Assembly: GCA_005888865.1 (NCBI GenBank)
Contig: VBCL01000273.1
Span: 1 to 7,285 of the forward strand
Source of the DNA: Betaproteobacteria bacterium
GTDB lineage: Bacteria; Pseudomonadota; Gammaproteobacteria; Burkholderiales; Casimicrobiaceae
Length of the DNA stretch: 7,285 nt
Direction of reading: 5' to 3'
Shown here: positions 1-5,827 of the stretch, in pieces
Layout: each line of letters begins with the position of its first letter
Numbering within the stretch: position 1 is the first letter of the stretch
Translations under genes and position numbers: made by a program
The notes under the pieces: model-generated
Databases searched by the model: none
What the model was told of the DNA's origin: nothing
What the model saw: only the letters and a program-made list of their open reading frames with translations

Positions 1-2
1 AG

Positions 3-566
3 TTCAAGATCAACGGCAAGATGGCCTTCGACGGCGACCTCTGGCAATGGCACCAGGATTACGGCACGTGGCAGCGCGACGACGACATGCCCGAGCCGCG
101 CGCCATGAACGTCGCGATCTTCTTAGACGAGGTCAATGAGTTCAACGCGCCGCTGATGTTCATCCCGGGCAGCCATACGCTTGGCGTGATCGGCGCGGTG
201 CACGATCTCTCGACCACCAGCTACCCGTTGTGGACGATCGACAACGACACCATCGCCCGGCTGGTCGGGCGCGGCGGCATCGTCGCCCCGAAAGGTCCGC
301 CCGGATCGATGATCCTGTTCCACTCCTGCCTCGTGCATGCGTCGACGGCGAATCTCTCGCCATGGAACCGGGTGAGCGTGTACCTGAGCCTGTGCGCGGT
401 TTCCAATCACATCCGCCGCTTCAAGCGGCCGGAGTACATCGCCCACCGCGACTTCGCGCCGATCGAATGTCTGCCCGACGACTGCTTGCTCAGCGAGTAC
501 GACGTGCCTCTGCCGTGGCGCGACGGCACGCCGGCGGCGGCGTTGGAAAGCACCTTCGCGGAGTGA
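3..566 (+). CDS. EctD-like phytanoyl-CoA dioxygenase family hydroxylase, 5' truncated
   Basis: This is the C-terminal part of a non-haem Fe(II)/2-oxoglutarate dioxygenase; the reading frame is open to the left edge, so the true start lies outside. The facial-triad HxD is in WHQDYGTW (H at 51-53, D at 57-59) and the distal His is in FHSCLVHAS (336-338). An Arg 11 residues later, in SPWNR, is expected to bind 2-oxoglutarate. LMFIPGSH, GGIVAPKGPPGS and KRPEYIAHR closely resemble ectoine hydroxylase (EctD). However, the block around the distal His is HSCLVHASTANLSPW, unlike the FDCNxMHGSNxNITP that I recall for EctD, and no ectABC genes are visible. It probably hydroxylates a small polar metabolite or amino acid derivative in the cytoplasm; the substrate is unknown. 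Its stop lies 4 bases before the next gene, so the two are probably co-transcribed. The family call is firm and the EctD function is doubtful. Confidence 0.88.
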   Translation, partial: FKINGKMAFDGDLWQWHQDYGTWQRDDDMPEPRAMNVAIFLDEVNEFNAPLMFIPGSHTLGVIGAVHDLSTTSYPLWTIDNDTIARLVGRGGIVAPKGPPGSMILFHSCLVHASTANLSPWNRVSVYLSLCAVSNHIRRFKRPEYIAHRDFAPIECLPDDCLLSEYDVPLPWRDGTPAAALESTFAE

Positions 567-570
567 TCCA

Positions 571-1966
571 GTGAGTCTGCATGCGAAGCTTTGTGAACGC
601 GCCGCTCAAGGCAGGCCGCTCATCGTCGGCGTGATCGGGGCGGGCAAGTTCGGGGCGATGTATCTCGCGCAGGTGCCGAAGACGCCAGGCGTGCACGTCG
701 TCGGAATCGCGGACCTCGCGCCGGCGAATGCCCGGGCCAACCTCGCGCGCGTCGGGTGGATCCCCGAGCGCTACGGCGCTGCATCGCTCGATGCGGCGCT
801 GGCGCATGGAACCACGCACGTCTCCGACGACTGGGAAGCGCTCGTCGCGCATCCGCGGATCGATGTCATCGTCGAATGTACAGGACACCCGCTCGCCGCC
901 GTGCAGCATTGCCTCGCCGCGTTTCACCACGGCAAGCACGTGGTCAACGTCACGGTCGAAGCCGACGCGCTCTGCGGACCACTGCTCGCGCGTCGCGCCG
1001 CGGAGGCGGGCGTCGTTTACAGCCTCGCCTTCGGCGATCAGCCGGCGCTCATCTGCGATCTCGTCGACTGGGCGCGGGCCGCCGGCTTCGGCGTCGTCGC
1101 GGCGGGGCGCGGACACAAGTGGCTGCCGCATTTCGCGCAATCCACGCCGGAGACTGTCTGGGGCTATTACGGGCTGACACCGGAGCAGGCGAAGATCGGT
1201 GGGCTCAATCCCAAGATGTTCAACTCGTTCCTCGACGGTTCCAAGCCTGCGATCGAGAGCACGGCGGTGTGCAACGCCACCGGGCTCGTCGCGCCGCCCG
1301 ACGGCTTGAGCTATCCGCCGGCGTCGATCGACGATATTCCGATGGTCTGCCGGCCGATCGCCGAAGGGGGCGTCCTCCACGCGAAGGGGCAGGTGGAAGT
1401 GATCTCCTCGCTCGAGCGCGACGGTCGGGCGATTCCCTACGACATCCGCTTTGGCGTATTCGTGGTGTTCGAAGGGGACACTGAATACATCCGCAACTGC
1501 TTCCGCGAATACATGGTGCGTACCGACCCGACCGGTCGCTATGCCTGCCTGTACAAGCGCTGGCATCTGATCGGACTGGAGGTGGGTATTTCGGTCGCTT
1601 CGGTGGGATTGCGCGGCGAGTCGACCGGTGCGGCGGTGTGCTTCAACGCCGACGTCGTTGCCACCGCCAAGCGCGATCTCAAGGCCGGCGAAACACTCGA
1701 CGGCGAGGGCGGCTATACGGTGTGGGGGAAGCTACTGCCCGCGCAGACGTCGCTCGAGCTCGGCGGACTGCCGCTCGGCCTGGCGCACGGCGCAAAGCTC
1801 TTGCGCGGGGTGAAGTCCGGGCGCACCCGACGTGGCGCTCGACGAAACGCTCCCCGCGCTCATGATCCGGCGGGAGATGGAGGTGATGTTCGCGCGGGCG
1901 CGAACATCCGCTCTCACTGCGGCTGCAGACGGGCAACGGACGACGGCGTCGGTTCACGCCGTGTAA
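571..1966 (+). CDS. NAD(P)-dependent oxidoreductase with SAF-like C-terminal domain (homoserine dehydrogenase-like), frameshifted
   Basis: The start is GTG at 571, with GGAG at 560-563 seven bases upstream, inside the end of the dioxygenase gene. Residues 17-28 (LIVGVIGAGKFG) form a Rossmann nucleotide-binding motif, G23-x-G25-xx-G28. VECTGHPLAAVQ (101-112) and GKHVVNVTVEADAL (121-134) fit the oxidoreductase fold of the homoserine-dehydrogenase-like/SAF family. The C-terminal part (about 343-415, GLRGESTGAAV through VATAKRDLKAGETLDG to GLPLGLAHG) looks like the SAF segment. After VKSG (residue 417) the frame becomes arginine-rich and loses family character. In the frame beginning at 1814, DVALDETLPALMIRREMEVMF restores the expected C-terminus and ends at TAA 1964-1966, giving about 464 residues. 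One surplus base around TCCGGG (1816-1821) would explain this. Without correction the frame runs to 2631, antisense to the next gene. The cofactor role is well supported; substrate and pathway are unknown, but the coupling to the dioxygenase suggests that the two act on one metabolite. Confidence 0.82.
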
Positions 1967-1977
1967 GGCCGGATTCG

Positions 1978-2421
1978 TCAGCGGTAATCCAGCGCACCCG
2001 CAAACTCGATCATCACGTGCTCGCGGCGCTCGGTGCCGACCTCGATGGTCTTGCGCTTGTGCGCGCCGTTCCATTCGACATCGACGTTGTAGCTTCCCGA
2101 CGGCAGACGCACCAGCAGGAACGGTCCGTCGGTCCGGGTTTGGAGCACCGGAGTGCCCCGACTGTCGCGAATTTCGACCGCGGCGTTGGAGATGTATTCG
2201 TCGCGCGGTCCACCGGCAGCAGCGGCGAGCTCGAGCGTCAGCGGATAGTCCGCGGCCGCCGCTCGCATCGCCTGTGCTTCATCCTCGCCCACGCCTCCCG
2301 TCACGTAGGTCACCGCTCCCTGTGTGTGCTCGCGCGGCTGGAAATAGGTCTGCGCGCCGAGGCTCGAAGCGAAGACGAGCCCCGCCACGGCCAGCGCGTT
2401 CGAAAGTCGGCTTGTCTTCAT
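1978..2421 (-). CDS. Small exported carboxypeptidase-regulatory-like domain protein
   Basis: The product is 147 residues, starting at the ATG ending at 2421, with GAGGA at 2427-2431 five bases upstream. The first 23 residues (MKTSRLSNALAVAGLVFASSLGA) form a Sec signal peptide with likely cleavage at LGA/Q. The mature part carries GGVGEDEAQAMRAAAADYPL (42-60), typical of a small exported family in betaproteobacteria. It then has a beta-rich stretch, AAVEIRDSRGTPVLQTRTDGPFL through LPSGSYNVDVEWNG, resembling the carboxypeptidase regulatory-like (transthyretin-like) fold. No catalytic residues are apparent, so a structural or binding role in the periplasm is likely. The gene is convergent with the corrected end of the oxidoreductase gene (1966), 11 bases away. 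The reading frame extends upstream to 2775, but the signal peptide and ribosome binding site decide this start. The function is not known. Confidence 0.82.
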   Translation of the reverse strand: MKTSRLSNALAVAGLVFASSLGAQTYFQPREHTQGAVTYVTGGVGEDEAQAMRAAAADYPLTLELAAAAGGPRDEYISNAAVEIRDSRGTPVLQTRTDGPFLLVRLPSGSYNVDVEWNGAHKRKTIEVGTERREHVMIEFAGALDYR

Positions 2422-2454
2422 CGGCGTCCTCGCGGATTGTGCTTGCTCAGCACT

Positions 2455-2491
2455 CAAAAGAGAACGAGCCGATCGGCTCGGCTCGTTCTCT
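2455..2491 (-). terminator. Rho-independent-type terminator hairpin
   Basis: Perfect 12-base arms, AGAGAACGAGCC (2459-2470) and GGCTCGTTCTCT (2480-2491), enclose a 9-base loop. Read on the minus strand, the stem runs directly into a short T tract (CTCTTTTGAG); on the plus strand no T tract follows. It therefore most likely ends minus-strand transcripts from the substrate-binding protein gene, whose stop is about 210 bases upstream, before the small exported protein gene. The core, 2465-2480, is itself a 16-base palindrome (CGAGCCGATCGGCTCG) and could fold in an alternative way. Confidence 0.7.
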
Positions 2492-2580
2492 GCCGCGCGT
2501 ATTGTCGGGCGCGCGACCTGCGAAGATGCATCGGTACGAGCGTGCCTGGGAGTCGGCCAGCGCGGATGCCCATACCGAAT

Positions 2581-2594
2581 CGTCGCATGCGACG
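2581..2594. repeat. 14-base perfect palindrome in a 277-base intergenic spacer
   Basis: CGTCGCATGCGACG is a perfect palindrome in the spacer between the two minus-strand genes (2422-2698). It could be a dimeric regulator's operator or the stem of a small hairpin. A second small inverted repeat, AATCGG/CCGATT, lies at 2623-2641. Apart from these and the terminator at 2455-2491, I see nothing coding in this spacer. A palindrome of this length can occur by chance in GC-rich DNA, so its role is only a suggestion. Confidence 0.3.
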
Positions 2595-2698
2595 CATTTT
2601 CGGCCGCTTCCGCAGCGCAGAAAATCGGTAGGTTTCCGATTCTGTTGTAGGAGCTCTGGCGAAGAGTGTAGGACTGTGGCTTAGGCCCTGCGGGCACG

Positions 2699-3526
2699 CT
2701 AAGGCGCGGCGTCGAGCCAGCGCCCGATCTCGACGAGCTGGCGCTCGTCGAAGGTCGCGAAGCCCTTGTAACCAAGCTTGGCCAACCGGCGCTGGCCCTC
2801 GTCGGTGTTCTCGAGCGTGAGGAAGTATTGCTGAATGTGGGCGAGATCCTGCGCCGGAAGATTCGAACTCGCGATCAGCTGCTTGATCGGCACCGGCTTG
2901 CTCTTGACCAGCACCTTTCCGCCCTTGTCGGTGTACTCCTTGATCACCGCTGACGCAGCGGTCGCGCCGACCTCGGCGAACCCGTAGTCGACCATGAACG
3001 GGACCGCGTCCTGGTAGCGCGTGTAACGCAGACGCAGCGCTTTCGCCTTCGGCCCCAGCGCGTCGCGCAGCGTCGCGCGCACGATCCACGCCGTGATCGA
3101 ATCGGCGTCCGGCATCCCCACCTGCTGGATCCGAGGATCGGCGAGCGAGGCATAGGTCGCGTCGCTCCTCACCAGAAAGCTCGCCCGATATTCGGTGTAG
3201 CCCTTGGTTACCGCGACGAGGCGATAATGGGCCTTGTCGATGGCCCGAATCGCGTAGTGGGCGGGGTGCACGTAGGCGAGATCGTAGCGCGCTGCGTCGA
3301 GATCCTTGCCCATTTGCACATACTCTTCCATGTACTCGACGCGTACCGGCCGCTTGAGCAGCTTGGTCAGATCGTCGGCGATTTCGCGGTAGCGCTCGCG
3401 AACCTCGGACGCGGCGATACGATACGTCACGCCCTCGTTGATGCCGAAGACCAATGGCTGGGGCTGGCTCTGCGCAAGGCCGAGCGCAGGCAGCACGGCG
3501 AATAGGAAGAGGCCAATCTTGTACAT
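2699..3526 (-). CDS. PhnD/SsuA-like periplasmic phosphate/phosphonate-type substrate-binding protein
   Basis: With the ATG ending at 3526 the product has 275 residues and begins with a clean Sec signal peptide, MYKIGLFLFAVLPALGLAQS (cleavage near residue 18). The mature protein opens with LVFGINEGVTYRIAASEVRE (25-44), followed by YREIADDLTKLLKRPVRVEY and YDLAYVHPAHYAI (81-93). This is the layout of the PhnD-type binding-protein fold, in which GI(N) starts strand 1 and the D-xx-YVxP region lines the ligand cleft. YTEYRASFLVR (110-120) and VGMPDADSITAWIVRATL (136-153) match the second lobe. No permease or ATPase gene lies nearby, so it is an orphan. It may share a transporter, or deliver ligand to a sensor or oxidoreductase. 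The frame is open upstream to 3706, but those residues lack signal-peptide character, so the internal ATG is preferred although its ribosome binding site is weak. The ligand is unknown. Confidence 0.85.
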   Translation of the reverse strand: MYKIGLFLFAVLPALGLAQSQPQPLVFGINEGVTYRIAASEVRERYREIADDLTKLLKRPVRVEYMEEYVQMGKDLDAARYDLAYVHPAHYAIRAIDKAHYRLVAVTKGYTEYRASFLVRSDATYASLADPRIQQVGMPDADSITAWIVRATLRDALGPKAKALRLRYTRYQDAVPFMVDYGFAEVGATAASAVIKEYTDKGGKVLVKSKPVPIKQLIASSNLPAQDLAHIQQYFLTLENTDEGQRRLAKLGYKGFATFDERQLVEIGRWLDAAP

Positions 3527-3632
3527 TACGTCATTACCGTCGAATAGCCCGGGAGGATGATACAACATCACCTCTGCAACGTTGGGCGGCGTCCCCACAA
3601 GCGGTCTGCAAGGGGCGTCAGGCGGTCGGGCC

Positions 3633-3670
3633 GGGAGCAAAAACGACCTATAATCGTCCTGTCTGCTCCC
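3633..3670 (+). promoter_or_regulatory. Putative promoter with consensus -10 box inside an inverted repeat
   Basis: TATAAT at 3649-3654 is a perfect sigma-70 -10 hexamer, 34 bases before the start codon at 3688. Transcription would begin near 3661 and give a leader of about 27 bases. The -35 position (about 3626-3631, TCGGGC) is poor, so an activator may be needed. GGGAGCA (3633-3639) and TGCTCCC (3664-3670) form a 7-bp inverted repeat whose centre (3651.5) coincides with the centre of the -10 box. A dimeric regulator bound there could block the promoter. This lies in the 161-bp divergent spacer, so it could also affect the minus-strand binding-protein gene. Confidence 0.5.
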
Positions 3671-3687
3671 AATGACCCCGCCATAGC

Positions 3688-4554
3688 ATGTCGAGCCGTA
3701 CGTCAATATTCACGGCACCTGTTGTACACACCTGCGTCGCGGCGTTCGTCGCCGCCATTGCGTTCGGCGCCTGGGGCGCTGGGGCGCCCGACGTTGCGCA
3801 CGGTACGTTCAAGAGCCAGGCGATCACCCTGGAGGTCAGAAGCGCGATCGCCTTCAAAGGCAAATCCTATCTCGGCTCGGACCACGTGCTGATCGTGGCG
3901 GTGACCAACGCCAAGGTTCACGGCGACGCGTTGGCCGACTACTATGACCGCAAGCGCGCGGTCGAGAAGCGCATCAAGGACGACGATACCGGCGTGGTGT
4001 ATTTCGAGTTCCGGCCCGACGGCTCGTATCGGGGGCTGAGCTACTACTTCGCATCCGGTAACGGCTGCGGGTTCTGCACCAGCGAGGTGTCATCGACGGT
4101 GCGCCTTGGCGGAGGAAAGCTCTCCGGAACGCTCACAGGCACCGAGAAGGATCGTCCCTTCGAAGTTGTGCTCAACGTGCCGGTGATGTCCGATGACCAC
4201 GGTTCAGCGTTGCCGGCCGACGGTGGGGCGCCCGGCGCGGCCTATCTCGCCTACCACGCGGCGCTCGTAAAGCGCGATCGTGCGGCGCTCAAACCGCTTC
4301 TATCGCTCGACCGGCAACAGACGTGGGCGGACGCCGAGAAGAAGGGAAACGTCGGGAAGATCGTCGATTACCTCGCCGCGGAGCATCCGGACAAGTCGGT
4401 GCACATCGTTCGCGGCTTCGTCAGGGGCAATACCGCGGTCCTGCTGGTCAGCGGCGACTCGCTGGTGGGCGGCCTTGCCGGCGAGGCGTTGCTCATGAAA
4501 GAGAGTGACGCCTGGCACGTCGACGACGAGCTGATGGACCCCGCTGTTCGCTAA
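3688..4554 (+). CDS. Exported protein of unknown function with CGFC motif
   Basis: I do not recognise the family. The 288-residue product starts with a signal peptide: a hydrophobic stretch, VVHTCVAAFVAAIAFGAWGAGA, ends near residue 33 with an AxA-type cleavage site. The N-terminal half of the mature part is beta-rich and includes KGKSYLGSDHVLIVAVTNAK, VVYFEFRPDGSYRGLSYYF and NGCGFCTSEVSSTVRLGGGK. C127 and C130 form a CxxC that could be a disulfide or metal site. The second half (about 184-288, AAYLAYHAALVKRDRAALKP through SDAWHVDDELMD) resembles the small alpha+beta NTF2/DUF4878-like layout, an uncertain inference. No strong Shine-Dalgarno precedes the ATG; the putative promoter gives a short leader. 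It is transcribed in the same direction as the next two genes, after a 135-base spacer. Confidence 0.78.
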   Translation: MSSRTSIFTAPVVHTCVAAFVAAIAFGAWGAGAPDVAHGTFKSQAITLEVRSAIAFKGKSYLGSDHVLIVAVTNAKVHGDALADYYDRKRAVEKRIKDDDTGVVYFEFRPDGSYRGLSYYFASGNGCGFCTSEVSSTVRLGGGKLSGTLTGTEKDRPFEVVLNVPVMSDDHGSALPADGGAPGAAYLAYHAALVKRDRAALKPLLSLDRQQTWADAEKKGNVGKIVDYLAAEHPDKSVHIVRGFVRGNTAVLLVSGDSLVGGLAGEALLMKESDAWHVDDELMDPAVR

Positions 4555-4593
4555 GCTCCATCGGGTGATGCGAAGCAAATGAAACAAAAAATC

Positions 4594-4623
4594 AGGAGGT
4601 CGACAAAGGAATCTTTATCGACC
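4594..4623. other. Intergenic hairpin overlapping a perfect Shine-Dalgarno-like AGGAGGT
   Basis: GGTCGA (4598-4603) pairs with TCGACC (4618-4623). After one C-A mismatch, AAAG (4605-4608) pairs with CTTT (4613-4616), closing a GAAT loop. AGGAGGT at 4594-4600 partly enters the stem, but no start codon follows at usable spacing. On the minus strand the stem is followed within 8 bases by a T-rich run (TTTTTTGTTT), so it could terminate antisense transcription. On the plus strand it would fold in the 3' tail of the upstream gene or the leader of the next. The surrounding spacer is noticeably AT-richer than the genes. Confidence 0.4.
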
Positions 4624-4679
4624 AAAGCGATCAATTGTAGACGAAGTATCGCGTCCTTCGCGTTGAAGGGTTCAGTTTT

Positions 4680-4685
4680 GGAGGT
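4680..4685 (+). promoter_or_regulatory. Ribosome binding site deciding the start at 4690
   Basis: GGAGGT sits four bases before the ATG at 4690. The same frame is open from an ATG at 4579, but that start has no comparable site and would place 37 polar, basic residues before a good signal peptide. The internal start is therefore preferred. Confidence 0.75.
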
Positions 4686-4689
4686 TTTC

Positions 4690-5346
4690 ATGAAGCAGCA
4701 CCACCTGACAGGTATGATCGTTATCGCCGTGCTGCTTGCCGGAGCGGCGCAGGCGCAATCGCAGACGCAGAAAATCGCGGGCGACGTCGTGAAGGTCGAC
4801 GGCGACAAGCTCGAGGTCAAGTCGACGGCCGGGCAGGTCGTCGACGTCAAGTTGACGGACAAGGTGCGTCTTAGCGCGCGCTCGCCCACGGACGCGTCGA
4901 AGCTTACGCGGGGCGAGTTCGTCGGCGCCACGGCGGTGCCGCAGGCCGACGGGACGTTGCGGGCGAGCGAGGTGCACATCTTTGCCGAGTCGATGCGCGG
5001 CACCGGCGAGGGCCATCGGCCGATGGACAACGACCCCGGAAGCACAATGACCAACGCGACCATTGCCAACGTCGGCGGCGCGGCGCAGCGCAATACGATG
5101 ACCAATGCGACGGTCGCCGACGTGGCCGGCACCTCCGGAGAGCGGCGACTGACCCTCAGCTACAAGGGCGGCGAGAAAACGATCGTCGTGCCCGAGAACG
5201 TACCGATCCTGACGGTCGAACCGGCCGATCGGTCGCTCTTGGCCCCGGGTACGCACGTCATTGTGTACGCCGCGCCCCAGGCCGACGGCGCGCTTGCCGC
5301 CGAGCGCGTGAGCATCGGCAAGAACGGCTACGTGCCTCCGCTGTAG
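4690..5346 (+). CDS. Exported DUF5666-like beta-barrel-domain protein with internal duplication
   Basis: The product has 218 residues, with a Sec signal peptide in the first 22 (MKQHHLTGMIVIAVLLAGAAQA). The mature part has two similar beta units. The first is KIAGDVVKVDGDKLEVKST through GTLRASEVHIF (28-98). The second is RRLTLSYKGGEKTIVVPENV through GALAAERVSIG (153-210). Each ends in a (A/Q)xPQADGxLxAxxV pattern typical of DUF5666-like OB-fold domains. Between them, SMRGTGEGHRPMDNDPGSTMTNAT is a hallmark of a proteobacterial family often labelled, without evidence that I know of, as a metal ABC transporter permease; the protein has no membrane segments beyond the signal peptide. The TMTNAT segment is duplicated here. 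It is probably a periplasmic binding or structural protein; its ligand is unknown. The HExxH gene follows after 10 bases, so the two are likely one operon. Confidence 0.85.
   Translation: MKQHHLTGMIVIAVLLAGAAQAQSQTQKIAGDVVKVDGDKLEVKSTAGQVVDVKLTDKVRLSARSPTDASKLTRGEFVGATAVPQADGTLRASEVHIFAESMRGTGEGHRPMDNDPGSTMTNATIANVGGAAQRNTMTNATVADVAGTSGERRLTLSYKGGEKTIVVPENVPILTVEPADRSLLAPGTHVIVYAAPQADGALAAERVSIGKNGYVPPL
5044..5145 (+). repeat. 51-base (17-residue) tandem duplication inside the DUF5666-like gene
   Basis: Residues 119-135 begin TMTNATIANVGG and residues 136-152 begin TMTNATVADVAG, an in-frame repeat of period 51 bases. ATG ACC lies at 5047 and again at 5098. The first 12 residues match at 8 positions and the rest are conservative changes; the last five of each unit differ. 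Codons differ between copies, so this is not a fresh duplication. Confidence 0.7.
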
Positions 5347-5356
5347 CGCAACGTCG

Positions 5357-5827
5357 ATGCGGGGTGAGCGCTGGCCGTTGCTCTGCGGAGCGCTGTTGAT
5401 CGCGGCGGGCGACGCCAATGCATTCACCTTCGTCGACGGCACGTCGATGCGCTGCCTCGTGGCCGGCTCATCGGTGGAGGAGGTGCCTGCGCCGCCGTCT
5501 CATCCGATCGTCACTCGCGGCCGCATCGCCGTCACCCAGAAGGTCGGGCCCGGCTACCGCATTGTTTGGAACGAAGCGCAGCTGAAAGCGTTGCCGCCGG
5601 AGATGCACGACTTCATCTTCTTCCATGAATGCGCGCATGCGAGCGTCCCGACGCAGAGCGAAGTCACCGCCAATTGCGTCGGGCTCCAGGCGATGCGCAC
5701 GGCTGGCCGCGCCGGGTTCGGCGTCGAGTCGAAGCTCGCTGCCTTCTACGGACAGAACAACCCGTATTGGAGCAAGACGCTTTCGTGCGCCAATGCCTTC
5801 AAGGAGTCGCCGAAGCCGCCGGGATGA
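5357..5827 (+). CDS. Small exported protein with HECAH zinc-metallopeptidase motif
   Basis: The product has 156 residues, with a signal peptide in about residues 1-22 (WPLLCGALLIAAGDANA). HDFIFFHECAHASVPTQSEV holds an HExxH zincin motif (H90, E91, H94). E102, eight residues after H94, is the likely third zinc ligand, as in short gluzincin-like proteins with HExxH followed by E and then AN/AD-C. C32, C92, C107 and C143 could pair in the periplasm. Much smaller than typical M48 peptidases, it may be a minimal metalloprotease or a zinc-binding relative without activity. It follows the DUF5666-like gene by 10 bases with no clear ribosome binding site, which suggests translational coupling. Its 3' end overlaps the convergent lipoprotein gene by 29 bases. 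The motif is certain, peptidase activity is inferred, and the substrate is unknown. Confidence 0.78.
   Translation: MRGERWPLLCGALLIAAGDANAFTFVDGTSMRCLVAGSSVEEVPAPPSHPIVTRGRIAVTQKVGPGYRIVWNEAQLKALPPEMHDFIFFHECAHASVPTQSEVTANCVGLQAMRTAGRAGFGVESKLAAFYGQNNPYWSKTLSCANAFKESPKPPG

Noticed and set aside
490..1566. 358-codon minus-strand frame
   Set aside because: It lies antisense to two well-recognised plus-strand enzymes; its composition is that of a GC-rich shadow frame.
1967..2631. Extension of the oxidoreductase frame beyond 1966 (about 220 codons)
   Set aside because: It is antisense to the small exported protein gene, arginine-rich and without family features; the corrected frame ends at 1966.
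2454..3089. 211-codon minus-strand frame whose 3' part fills the 2455-2698 spacer
   Set aside because: It is mostly a shadow of the binding-protein gene; the spacer part is arginine-rich and ends inside the terminator hairpin, with no ribosome binding site.
3527..3706. N-terminal extension of the binding protein
   Set aside because: The extra residues lack homology-like character and would bury a good signal peptide; they also cover the divergent promoter region.
4579..4689. 37-residue N-terminal extension of the DUF5666-like protein
   Set aside because: A strong GGAGGT site and a signal peptide define the start at 4690.
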